From Platanthera guangdongensis (taxonomy: Eukaryota; Streptophyta; Magnoliopsida; Asparagales; Orchidaceae), in assembly GCA_039583875.1 (NCBI GenBank), contig CM077149.1, positions 154,339,249-154,403,248 of the forward strand: DNA of 64,000 bases, given 5' to 3'. The notes under the pieces are model-generated. The model was given only the letters and a program-made list of their open reading frames with translations, was not told the DNA's origin and did not search any database. Positions within the stretch are counted from its first letter, which is position 1. Each line of letters opens with the position of its first letter. A program made the translations under genes and the position numbers. Below, in pieces: positions 32,501 through 42,602 of this stretch.

Positions 32501-33759
32501 TCAGGTTGATCATCGCGCTGACGGCTCATCATGGGTGGAAGATAATGCAGATGGATGTGGTCTCTGCTTACTTGAATGGTTACCTGGAGGAGGATGTGTA
32601 CATCGAGCAGCCTCCAGGATACTTGGTGAAGGGGCAGGAGAAGAAAGTCTGCAAGCTGTATAAGGCTCTCTACAGGCTAAAGAAGGGAGCTAGAGCCTGG
32701 AATGGAAGGATAGATACTTACCTGCAGAAGCATGTCTATCAGAAGAGTCCGCATGAATATGCACTCTACACCAAGGTGGATAAGGATGGCGGCATGATGA
32801 TTGTGTTCCTATACGTGGATGACATGATCTTCACAGGGAACAACACTTCGATGTATGAAGAGTTCAGAGGAATGATGAAGAAAGAGTTCGAAATGACGGA
32901 CTTGGGAGAGCCGAGCTACTTTTTGGGAGTAGAAGTGCAACAGAGAGAAGATGTGATCTTCATCTCTCAGAGGAAGTACGCGGAAGAGATCTTGAAGAAA
33001 TTCAGGATGGATAATAGCAAGCCTATCTCCACTCCTGCTGATCCAGGGCTGAAGCTAAGTAAGGAATCGAAGGAAGGAATGGTGGACTCCACCTTGTTCA
33101 AGAGTTTGGTGGGCAGTCTACGCTACCTGACCTTCACCCGACCAGACATCATGTATGCGGTCGGGGTGGTGAGCAGACATATGGAAGAACCAAAGGAAGA
33201 CCATTTCACTGGGGCGAAGAGGATCCTAAGGTATATAAATGGGACAAGAGGCCATGGGCTGAAGTATTCAACTGGAGAGGAGCTGACGCTGGTAGGTTAC
33301 TCGAACAGTGACTACGACGGGGATGTGAATGACCGGAAGAGCACTTCCGGGTATGTCTTTCATATAGGAACGGGAGTGTTCTCATGGAGTTTGAAGAAAC
33401 AGACGACGATTGCCTTGTCTTCATGCGAAGCGGAGTACATTGCGGCGGCGGCTTGTACCTGCCAAGCTATCTGGCTAAGGAATCTACTGCAGAGTCTACA
33501 TCAAGGAGTGGATGGATCAACGACCATGTTTGTGGATAACATGTTGGTCATCCAGCTCGCAAAAAACCATGTGCTACACGGGCGTAGCAAGCACATTGAA
33601 ACAATGTATCACTTCCTCCGCGAGCAGGTGGAGCTGAAGACGGTGGAAGTTGTATATTGCTCGACCGGAGAGCATGTTGCGGATATCTTCACTAAAGCGC
33701 TGAGGGTGGAGACGTTCCTACGGCTCAAAGGCAAACTTGGCATGTGCTGCCAAGTTTGA
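29593..33759 (+). pseudogene. Copia B1 gag-pol polyprotein with five premature stops
   Basis: One 1388-codon frame, no frameshift, broken by TGA 29884, TGA 30412, TAG 30880, TAA 31033 and TGA 31045. Order: Gag (NYGNWSIQMKVLLVSKELWE, EKVGDYVTRLRTLTNEMKRN), knuckle CYNCNKFLHMSYDC (codon 303), protease WYLDTSASNHM (about 30655-30690), pre-integrase zinc finger (WHHRMGHLGF...CEECTKGKQ), integrase core (LDIAGPFETTSIG, RMDRGGEYTSRLF, SPQQNGVAKRKNL), RT (VKWVYKVKKNKDGGAEKHKA, MDVVSAYLNGYLEEDVYIEQ, FLYVDDMIFTGN at about 32806-32840) and RNase H (YSNSDYDGDVNDRKSTSGYV, LSSCEAEYIAAAA) to 33759. The protease has DTSA where its relative B2 has DTGA. The last 898 codons (31063-33759) are still open. Two of the five stops replace a Trp codon, as expected from C-to-T decay of methylated DNA. 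Confidence 0.92.
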
Positions 33760-33768
33760 GGGGGAGTT

Positions 33769-34422
33769 TGTTGGAGATTGACTTGGTTGACCGGGTCAAC
33801 AAGTCAAAGTTTTTATTATGAGTTTATTTTAATGTTTTAATTATTTTGTTTGGTATGCATTTAATAAGAGAGAGTGTGAGATGTATTTATTATGAGAGAG
33901 GTTTTCTAGTTTTGCTTGGTCTATATAAAGCCCCCCCCCCCCCCCCCCCCCCCCCCGCTCCCCTTGTACTTATTTTGTTTTTGCCAAAAGGTTGATAGAA
34001 GTTTCTTCCTCCAGTTCAGAGAGAGAGAGAGAGGGGAGCACTGCAGCGCTGGAGTGTTTCTTGTCCGGGTGGTTTGTCAACCTAGTCGGGCGGCTTGTGC
34101 TCGCAGTTTTGGTGATTGATCTCGCCTGTATCAGCTCGCAAAAGGTGAGCAGCTCGCGGTTTGGTGATCCCGCGCGAGAGGGGAACCTGCGGTTGGTGTG
34201 ACTCGCGGGTTGGAGATCTCGCCGCGAGTGGTGTTGCTCGCGGCCTATGTGCTCGCGGGAGGAGTGCAGCACGAGTTGGGTGGTCAAGCCGCGAGAGAGG
34301 GGCGGTCTCGCCGGAGCGGTAACCGTGCGACTTGGCGGTCTCGCCAGATTGGTCTCGCCGACTACTTAGAAGAGGTTTTGAAAGATTTGTGGTGTGTGCT
34401 GGAGCTATTCACGTTTCCAACA
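33769..34422 (+). repeat. 3' LTR of copia B1
   Basis: 654 bp, TGTTGGAG...CCAACA. A run of 26 C at 33931-33956 just after TATATAAAG replaces about six C in the 5' LTR, accounting for most of the length difference. Confidence 0.92.
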
Positions 34423-34427
34423 ACTGT

Positions 34428-35150
34428 GAGGTACTTTGAATCAATACACCTAAGGTAGTTCTGCACACACCGACTCACGAGCCTCGTTCTTCCGTCGGTT
34501 TGAGGGTGCATAATAGGCTGACGACAATTTCAATTGAACATGCAACAGCTGAAACATCTCTTGCCAAAAGTCACTAATGAAGATGGCATCGAGGTCGCGG
34601 ATAATGGATGCTGGAAGTGTTGGTTTAAGGCTTTAAGCTGAAGAAGCAGTTGTTGGACGTTGTGACCTGAATAAGAGTAAAAAAGAACTAGGCTGCCGTC
34701 AAAACAAAAGGCTGTAGATTAGATCAGGAAACTTCAAGATTGGTGACACCTGGATGGCCAACGGCTGTTGATACTGCAATACCTATCTTTAGTGTAAAAC
34801 GTTTGTGTATGGGTCTATAAATATAAGCCCAAATCTCTCTAAAATATTGTACCACTTATAAAATAAGTAAAACCAGTTAAAACAAGGATCTCTTTGGGCA
34901 TGCTTGCTCTCTCTACTCCTCATCTAATATTGTTTTGCAAACTGTGTAATTTAACAGGAAGACCATGCAATCGGAAAATAGAATCCATGGACACTTGAGT
35001 GATCATTTCTACCGTATAAGAGTGAGTAATAGCAATGAAATTGTCAGAAAATTGTGAGATAAAATAGAGTGTGAGGGAAAGGTAGGCGGTGCTACTAGAC
35101 ACTCGATTTCATCAAATTGAAAAGCTTGCAACAAAGGCTCACTGGTCACT
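34428..35150 (-). pseudogene. Ty3/gypsy integrase fragment, split by a solo LTR
   Basis: Minus-strand pieces: FIAITHSYTVEMITQVSMDS and IFRLHGLP (35060-34962), then after removing the solo LTR, ASIIRDLDAIFISDFWQEMF and QLLHVQLKLSSAY (34612-34530), and after a one-base shift HPQTDGRTRLVSRCVQNYLR (34520-34450). This is the gypsy integrase core, including the Asp and the PQTDGxT motif. Frameshifts make it dead. The upper edge near 35150 is approximate; protease and RT are not seen. It is the oldest layer here, since copia B1 and a solo LTR have both inserted in it. Confidence 0.78.
34618..34956 (+). mobile_element. 339-bp solo LTR with perfect TSD
   Basis: TGTTGGTTTAAGG...TAATTTAACA flanked by GGAAG at 34613-34617 and 34957-34961. 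TATAAATATA at 34815-34824 is its promoter TATA box. Excision joins the gypsy integrase reading HGLP to ASIIRD in frame, which confirms the ends. It belongs to a family not otherwise seen in the window and was left by LTR-LTR recombination. Confidence 0.88.
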
Positions 35151-35382
35151 TTTAACTTCATACAACAATAAGTTAACATTAATGTTGATATTTATATTGT
35201 GAGCAGGGACAAAAAAAAGAATAACAACATATTACAACATCAAAATAAAGCTGCAGTGGGACTTGCACTCCATTGTTGAACCTTACTTTTGGTGGTTAGC
35301 AGTGCATCTTCGGGATCTTCTAGCTCTCTCCCTTACTCTTTGATTTTCCTCTGACTCGCTTTCTTGAAATTCTCTTTATTTC

Positions 35383-36024
35383 TGTTGGAAACGTGTATGA
35401 GTTCTCGCACAATCTCAACTCCTCTAACCGATTTCACTTAACACTAAATACCACAAGTCCAAACTGCGAGACCGCCACCACAAACCGCCTACCCGCGCGA
35501 TTAGCCTTTTGCGAGTAGACCTCTCGCAGGGCGAGCTCCACCCCGCGACCTGCACCCTTTTCTCGCGAGCTACTGCAGGCTGCTCACCTCCACGCGAGCT
35601 GCAACTAGGCGAGCGGACACGGCAAGACTAACCCGGCGAGACAGCCCTGGCTTGCGGCTAGACCACTACGCGCGAGCACACAACCCGCAACCTCCTCCTC
35701 TCGCGGCGAGACCTCCAAACCGCGAGTTGCACCATTCCCGCGGCGGGATCACTAAACAGCCCGGCTACATTAGCAAGCCGCCCGACTAGGAGACTGGACA
35801 TTCCTGCTAGCGCTGCAGCGCTTCTCAAACAAAATCCGAAAATGAGGAGGATTTTCACTATCTCATCAAAAATCAAATGAACTACATACATGCCTATTTA
35901 TAGGCAAACAAAACCAACCACTTTCTCTCTCCTATTTAATACACACATTCTCTCCTATTAATTATTCATACATAAAATATTAAAATACAAATATTGACTT
36001 GGTCAACCCAAACAAAGTCCAACA
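35383..36024 (-). repeat. 3' LTR of copia B2
   Basis: 642 bp. On the minus strand it starts TGTTGGACTTTG and ends CGTTTCCAACA, with a TATAAATAGG box reading leftwards near 35903. Confidence 0.88.
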
Positions 36025-36033
36025 CACTCCCCC

Positions 36034-36840
36034 TCAAACTTGGCAGCACATGCCGAGTTTGCCCTTCAACTTCAAGAACGTCTCCACCTCCAATGCCTTG
36101 GTGAAAATATCCGCGACCTGCTCTTCGGTAGGGCAGTACACCACTTCAACCGTCTTCAGCTCCACTTGCTCCCGGAGGAAATGGTACCTTGTCTCGATGT
36201 GCTTGCTACGTCCGTGTAGCACTGGATTCTTTGCGAGCTGGATGACCGACATGTTGTCCACAAACATGGTCATAGACCCTTCCACTTCATGATACAACTC
36301 CTGCAGGAGGTTCCTTAGACAAATAGCCCAGCAGGTACAGGCCGCCGCCGCGATGTACTCTGCTTCACAAGATGATAAGGCGATCGCCGCCTGCTTCTTT
36401 GAACTCCATGAGAACACTTTCGTTCCCATATGAAAGGCATGCCCGGAAGTGCTCTTCCAGTCATTCACATCACCTCCATAGTCACTGTCTGAATACCCGA
36501 CTAACTTCAGTTCCTCTCCAGTGGAATACTTCAGGTCGTGTCCCATCGTCCCGTTCACATATCTTAGGATCCTCTTCGCTGCCGTGAAATGGTCTTGCTT
36601 CGGTTCCTCCATGTACCTGCTTACAACTCCAACAGCGTACATGATGTCCGGCCTGGTGAAGGTCAAGTAGTGTAAGATTCCGACCAGACTCTTGAACATC
36701 GTGGGGTCAACCGATCCTTCCTTCGAGCCCTTCCTTAGCTTCAGCCCTGGATCAGCAGGAGTGGAGATAATATTGCTATCCTCCATCCTGAATTTCTTCA
36801 GGATCTCTTCTGCGTACTTCCTCTGCGAGATTATGATGTC
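36034..36840 (-). pseudogene. Copia B2 RNase H domain
   Basis: Reads ISQRKYAEEILKKFRMEDSN, LTFTRPDIMYAVGVVSRYME, the RNase H core (YSDSDYGGDVNDWKSTSGHA, LSSCEAEYIAAAACTC, FVDNMSVIQLAKNPVLHGRS) and EQVADIFTKALEVETFLKLK, ending at 36034. The frame is open for 250 codons. It joins, out of frame, the region just after integrase at about 36840, because the RT between them is missing. Confidence 0.88.
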
Positions 36841-38480
36841 GTCTCCTCGTAGATCTCCTCCAACCTCCTCATCCTAGGCTGAGGACGATCCGCATTGCTC
36901 CCGCTAGTACTTGCTCCACTGGAACTACCTCCACTAGTGCTTGCTCCACTAGAGTAGGGAGTGAGAGCTCCCCCTGACTCTCTGCTGGGTGGTGATGGTG
37001 GCTCAGCTCCACCCATCTCAGCTTCTGCTTCCTGACCACCCCCTTCTTCCTCATCATCAAAAAACATCCCCTTGACGTTCCTCACTTCTTCATCCCAGCT
37101 CCAGCTGCTACCTTCCTCAAACACAACATCTCTTGAGATGATAGGCTTCTCTGTCATCGGGTTGTACAACTTGTAAGCTTTGCTAGCTGAAGCGTAGCCT
37201 ACGAAGATGCACTTCTCACTTCTGTCATCCATCTTCTTCCTCCTCTGGTCCGAGACATGGGCATAAGACACACACCTGAATACCCTTAGGTGCTTCATAC
37301 TTGGCTTCTACCCACACCATGCTTCGAACAGAGTCATGAACTTCACACTCTTCGTTGGGCATCTGTTTAGCAAATACACCTCCACCTGTACGTCCTCCGC
37401 CCAAAACTTCTTCGGCAACTCCTTGGCCTTCACCATGCTCCTTGCCATGTTCATGAAGGTCAAGTTCTTCCTTTCTGCCACTCCGTTCTGCTGAGGTGAG
37501 TATGCCGCCGTCAGCTGGTGAGAGATCACGTACTCCTTACAGAAGTCATCAAACAGCCTAGAGGTGTACTCTCCACCTCTATCTGTCCTAAGCACCTTCA
37601 GTGGTTGACCACTCTCCTTCTCATCCATCGCCTTGAACTCTCTGAACTTGTCAAGGGACTCAGATTTCTCTTTCAAACAATACACCCAACACTTCCGACT
37701 GAAGTCGTCGGTGAAGGTAATGTAGTACTTGCTCCCACCTACTGAGGTAGTCTCAAACGGACTAGCTATGTCCGAGTGAACTATTTCAAGCTGTCTTCTT
37801 GCCCTTCTGGACTTGCCTCCTTCAAACGTCAGCCTCTTTTGCTTACCCTTGGTACATGCCTCGCAGACCTCCTGTGGAGGCGAGATCATAGGCAGTCCTT
37901 CTACCATCTTGGAATGACATAGTAGTTTCAGGCCTGTGAACCCCAAATGGCCCATCCGGTAGTGCCACAGCCATGCTTCCTCTTCTTCCTTCATCCTTGC
38001 GAGACACATCGTCTCCTTAGCATCCATTCTTAGCGTGAAGAGACGGTTCGTTGTCATCTTTGCCCTCACTACTTCCCTTCCTTCATGGTCCTTCATGGCC
38101 AACGTGCCATCCCTCAGCTGAACGCAGTAACCCTTTTCGACCAACTGCCCAAGGCTCAAGATGTTACTTTTCAAGCCCGGCACATAGAACACGTCATTAA
38201 GGTGCACCTCCTTCCCATTTAAGGTCACCGCTATGACTCCCCATCCTTCCACTGATATCTTCGAGGCATCTCCAAAACTGACGTCACCACCATTTGGCTC
38301 TAGGCTGGTGAACAGTTCCTTCTCTCCACACATGTGGTTACTAGCTCCCGTATCCAGGTACCACACTTCGTTCCTCCCACCTTCAGCACCCTTGTAGGTT
38401 AGGAACATCATCGGGTCACCACCCGTGTTGCTTGGTTTAATGGTTGGCTTCTCCTCCCTTCCTTGGAGCCCAACAATCAT
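36831..38480 (-). pseudogene. Copia B2 protease and integrase
   Basis: From 38480: protease WYLDTGASNHMCGEKELF with an intact DTGA site, pre-integrase finger (LWHYRMGHLGFTGLKLL...CEACTKGKQ), integrase core (VHSDIASPFETTSVGGSKYY, RTDRGGEYTSRLFDDF, YSPQQNGVAERKNLTFM) and C-terminal part (KHLRVFRCVSYAHVSDQRRK, KCIFVGYASASKAYKLYNP). A TAG at 37305-37307 replaces the Trp of EAWCxWKPS. It stops at RRLEEIYEETT near 36840, where RNase H sequence follows. It is out of frame with gag by one base near 38450. Confidence 0.88.
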
Positions 38481-39408
38481 AGCTCATATGCCCAAATTTG
38501 TTACAGTTGTAACATTGTATTCGGGACATATCGCCTCTACCTCTTTCTTGACCTCTTCCTTGGCCTCTACCTTGGACTCTACCTCTTCCTCCTGCATCTT
38601 GCCTCCAACCTTGAGGTTGTTCCGCCTCCCTATGGTTGTACTGGCCCCTTCCCTGATCTCTTCCTCCTCTTCTTCCTCTACCTCTTCCTTGATAGCCTCG
38701 GCCACACTGGCTTCCTCCTCTTCCTGATCTCTCTCCAAAATTTAACTGAGTCTGGAGTGCTTTACCCAAGCCACTCGACTCCTCATCGTCCTGCAACATG
38801 CGGTACTCATGAGCTTGTAGCGAGCCAACAAGTTCATCTACTGCCATCATGTTGAGATTTTTCGACTCCTCAATCGCCACTACCACATGCCGGAACTTCT
38901 TAGACATAGATCTCCGGAGCTTCTCCATGAAGCTTACGTCATCTGTCACCTCTACATTCCTCTTCATCTCGTTTGTGAGCGTCCACAGACGGGTCACGTA
39001 GTCACCGACATTCTCTGAACACTGCATCTTCATCACTTCATACTGAGCTCGAAGGGACTGCAACTTCACCTTCTTTGTCTTATCAACTCCCTGCATGGAG
39101 CGTTGCAAAATCTCCCATGCCTCCTTCGATGTCTCCGCATCTGAGATCTTCTCAAAAGTCGCCTCATCCACGCCTTGGTAAAGTAAGAAAAGAGCATTCT
39201 TGTCCCTCTTCTTGGACTCTCTCAACGTCGTCCTCTGAGCGTTAGTCGATGCCGCTTCTACTTCTGCAGTAAGCTCCTCAACGCCGTCCTCTACTACCTC
39301 CCACAACTCCTTCGAGGCGAGTAGCACTCGCATCTGAATACTCCAGTTCCCATAGTTGGTTTTTGTCAACTTGGGTACTTGCCCCGGCATGGCACCTCCC
39401 ATCTCCAT
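38437..39408 (-). pseudogene. Copia B2 gag
   Basis: A 323-codon open frame (MEMGGAMPGQVPKLTKTNYG) encoding the capsid protein: UBN2-type region (SIQMRVLLASKELWEVVEDG, LLYQGVDEATFEKISDAETS, ENVGDYVTRLWTLTNEMKRN), an Arg/Gly-rich stretch, and knuckle CYNCNKFGHMSYDC. It ends shortly after GGEANH, whereas the B1 copy continues into protease in the same frame, so a one-base indel near 38450 is inferred. As a separate protein Gag looks intact. Confidence 0.88.
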
Positions 39409-39483
39409 CTTTACTTGTCACTTCACGTCGCGAGCGACTTTACACACAACTTCCAGGGGTCCAACCTGGCCTCTGATACCACT

Positions 39484-40214
39484 TGTTGGAAACGTGTATG
39501 AGTTACCGCACAACCTCAACTAACAACTCGACACCACTTCTAAAAACACACCACAACAGTAGCTGCCGAGACCATGCACACTAGCCGCCACTACCCGCGC
39601 GAGCTCCCTCCTGCAAGGCGAGCAGTCCACCCTCGCGAGCTGCCTTCCGCGAGATGACCCTGGCGCGAGACCACCACACCAAACCGCCTACTCACGCGGT
39701 TTGCCTCCTGCGAGTAGCCCACCCTTCACACGGCGAGCTCCACCCAGGCGAGCGGCCACGGCGAGACCAACTGGCGAGACCGCCCGAGCTTGCGGCTAGA
39801 CCACCACACGCGAGCACGCAACCCGCGATCACCACCTCTCGCGGCGAGCTCACCAACCCGCGAGCTGCACCCCTCCGCGCGAGCAAACCCGCGAGTCCCT
39901 CTCTCGCGGCGAGACCACCAAACCGCCCGGCTAGAACTTCAAACTGCACGGACAACACTCCAGCGTTGCAGTGTTCCTCTCTCTCTCTCTCTTTAAAACG
40001 AAATGTGGAGAGGAAAAAATTCTATTCAGTCAAAAAAACAAAGGAAACTATACAAGACTTTATATAGGCCAACACAACCACTAGGAGTACGACACTTGAC
40101 ATGCACATTTAATATCATCACAATCACACTCACTCTCCCTCCTATTAATTGTTCATACATAAAGTAATATTAAAATACAAATGTTGACTTGGTCAACCCA
40201 AACAAAGTCCAACA
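39484..40214 (-). repeat. 5' LTR of copia B2
   Basis: 731 bp, the same ends as the 3' LTR, with a CT/GA repeat at about 39978-39995 in the leader. Rich in CGCGAG words on the plus strand. Confidence 0.88.
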
Positions 40215-40835
40215 TATATGTGTATATTTTGGGCTTCATCTTCTTCCACAAAAACATATGTTTGAGTCGTACGTTTATAAGTCGTCGTTACCCACGAGTG
40301 TCCTCCTATAGCCTCGTCATGATACCACTGCATCAACTAGTGTTTAACACATGCTACATTACCTACCACCAACTTCCCTCTGTGTTTTAACATTCCCATG
40401 TTCCACTGAAATCTGGACGAGATTGCTCATCATGTTCCTTGGCTAATATAATTTCTTGAATATACTGATCCTGGTGCCAGGATTCTATGATCTACTGGAG
40501 AATGTTTGAGGAAATTGTAACCATGGCTATAGCCCTATCAATGTGTTTTCGAATTCTCGCGATAAGGCATCGGCACACTCAGCTCGTGGGTAACAGGATC
40601 CCCGAAGCAAAATTATTCCGATTCGGACCCCGGGGGCTGCGAGTGCCGGGTGTGGCGCCGAGATGGTGGATTGCGTGGAAGCGGGTGAAGCCCGCTTCTA
40701 TGCGGCCGAAGACCACCCGAAGCATCAAGCACGGACGAAGCTCGTGCGCAGGCCGGCGAAGCCCGCTTGTTGCGCCCGAAGGCAGCCCGAGAGCATCGAA
40801 CACAGGCGTAGCCCGTGCGAAGATGCTCATATAAC

Positions 40836-40871
<36 letters not shown>

Positions 40872-41000
40872 TGTCTCCTCTCCTCTCCGGCTGGCGCGGA
40901 ATACGCCCGGCGGTTTCGCCGGGGTCGGCGAACCAGCCGGGGGGTCGGGCAACCCGCCGCGGCTCCGACGCCGGCGGCAGTGAAATCCTTTTTTTTTTTA
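40215..41000. other. Intergenic DNA with a diverged tandem duplication
   Basis: No gene recognised. At about 40675-40832 two diverged units of about 70-75 bp share (G/C)GAAGCCCGCTT, then CCCGA(A/G)GC, then GAAGCTCGTGCG or GTAGCCCGTGCG. A run of 32 C at 40838-40869 and a T run at 40990-40999 lie just before the assembly gap. Confidence 0.5.
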
Positions 41001-41500
41001 NNNNNNNNNNNNNNNNNNNNNNNNNNNNNNNNNNNNNNNNNNNNNNNNNNNNNNNNNNNNNNNNNNNNNNNNNNNNNNNNNNNNNNNNNNNNNNNNNNNN
41101 NNNNNNNNNNNNNNNNNNNNNNNNNNNNNNNNNNNNNNNNNNNNNNNNNNNNNNNNNNNNNNNNNNNNNNNNNNNNNNNNNNNNNNNNNNNNNNNNNNNN
41201 NNNNNNNNNNNNNNNNNNNNNNNNNNNNNNNNNNNNNNNNNNNNNNNNNNNNNNNNNNNNNNNNNNNNNNNNNNNNNNNNNNNNNNNNNNNNNNNNNNNN
41301 NNNNNNNNNNNNNNNNNNNNNNNNNNNNNNNNNNNNNNNNNNNNNNNNNNNNNNNNNNNNNNNNNNNNNNNNNNNNNNNNNNNNNNNNNNNNNNNNNNNN
41401 NNNNNNNNNNNNNNNNNNNNNNNNNNNNNNNNNNNNNNNNNNNNNNNNNNNNNNNNNNNNNNNNNNNNNNNNNNNNNNNNNNNNNNNNNNNNNNNNNNNN
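41001..41500. other. Assembly gap of 500 N
   Basis: Exactly 500 N, a standard placeholder for an unknown length. It removes the start of the first copia A LTR and its target site. Confidence 1.
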
Positions 41501-42471
41501 GTGAGTCTTGCGGACTGCCTCGGGTTGGTGCGGACTGCCATTGAGGGGTTGCTGTCTTGCAGTGGTTGGAGCTTTGCGGGCTGATGCCTTGTCCGCATCG
41601 CTTGGGCGGACTGGAGAGGGTTCGTCAATATTTGCCTTGATCCTGGCGGTTTTCCTTGGTATCGGCTAAGTCCATGCGGACTCGGCGGACGGTGTTTTTG
41701 CTATCGCGCGGCTGGGGGGTGGTGCGCTATCTCTAGGGAGCGGTGACCACACTCCTCACTTCACCTATAAATAGGACCCCCTGGCACATCTACAGTAACT
41801 TGAGTGAACAGTAAGTTGGGGTGTGCAAGGAGCTGCGGTCTGTGTTTGTCAGTCCGCGCGGATTGTTTCAGGCTGACGGTTTGCTGTGTGCAGGTCGCGC
41901 GGATAGCTTCAAGGAGCCAGGAGTTTGGCTGTGACTTCGGTCAAGTGCTGGAAGTGTGCGGTCTCTGCGGACTCAGTAGGAGGTCGCTTACGGCTTGTAG
42001 TTCTGTTTCATCTTTTCCAGCTTCAATAACCTGTCGCCGGCTTCAGGCGGGTAGGGGGTTTCTCAGTTCAAGTTCAGCAGGAGGCGAATAACGGTGTGTC
42101 CGCGCGGCCTCGCGGCTTCGGCGGACTCCGTGTCTATTCGGCGGTTTGCAGCATAGCTTGGGCGGGGATCAGCGGACTCGGCGACCTCGGGACCGCGGTC
42201 TCGGCGGACTCGGGTGCTGTCCGCCCGGCTTGTTTTTTGGTGCTTTCTGTTTACAGCTGTGATACTAGCGAAATCATGTCTCGCTAGTATGCCTCGCATT
42301 GTAAAGAAGTGAATGAATAATAGGACCTGCTTGTGCTTCCATTGGTTGTTGGGATTTACCTTTGTACCTCTAGTCCTTGGTTTCCGCTGGTTAAACGTGC
42401 GAACTGGGTAGTTCGAAGATATTAATTTGGCGTTTGGGCTATCTTGCTGACCACGTTGAGAAAATTTAACA
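41501..42471 (+). repeat. Copia A LTR1, 5'-truncated by the gap
   Basis: Corresponds to the last 970 bp of LTR2, from GTGAGTCTTGCGGACTGCC to AAAATTTAACA, including the TATAAATAGG promoter near 41765. Confidence 0.9.
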
Positions 42472-42602
42472 TGGTATCAGAGGGAGGTTTCTGAGGTTCA
42501 GTTGCGTGAGCGGAAGTCAGCCAGTGTTGTTACTCAGTGATTGAGTGGTGATCAACATGTGTTGTTGCTCGGAGCTGCTGAAAGGTTGCCAACAGGTGTT
42601 GA

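Larger units (their letters stand above)
28886..34422 (+). mobile_element. Copia B1, complete LTR retrotransposon
   Basis: 5537 bp, flanked by the 5-bp duplication ACTGT (28881-28885, 34423-34427). LTRs are 28886-29518 and 33769-34422, about 95 % identical by eye. The 5' LTR starts TATTGGAG where the 3' LTR has TGTTGGAG, so its terminal TG is mutated. The primer site TGGTATCAGAGG at 29521 matches the initiator Met tRNA, and the polypurine tract GAGGGGGAGTT precedes the 3' LTR. The internal region holds one long gag-pol frame with five premature stops. It is inserted in a minus-strand gypsy integrase. Confidence 0.93.
35383..40214 (-). mobile_element. Copia B2, sister of B1, RT deleted
   Basis: 4832 bp on the minus strand. 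LTRs (plus reading TGTTGGAAACG...AGTCCAACA) are 39484-40214 (5') and 35383-36024 (3'). The primer site TGGTATCAGAGG reads leftwards from 39480 and the polypurine tract TTGAGGGGGAGTG from about 36037. The proteins are clearly of the B1 family. The flanks ATTTC (35378-35382) and TATAT (40215-40219) do not match, so no target duplication is visible. The LTRs are less alike than those of B1, with length 731 against 642 bp. Confidence 0.88.

Noticed and set aside
40579..41628. 349-codon frame across the N gap
   Set aside because: Its centre is undetermined bases translated as X, so it says nothing about coding.
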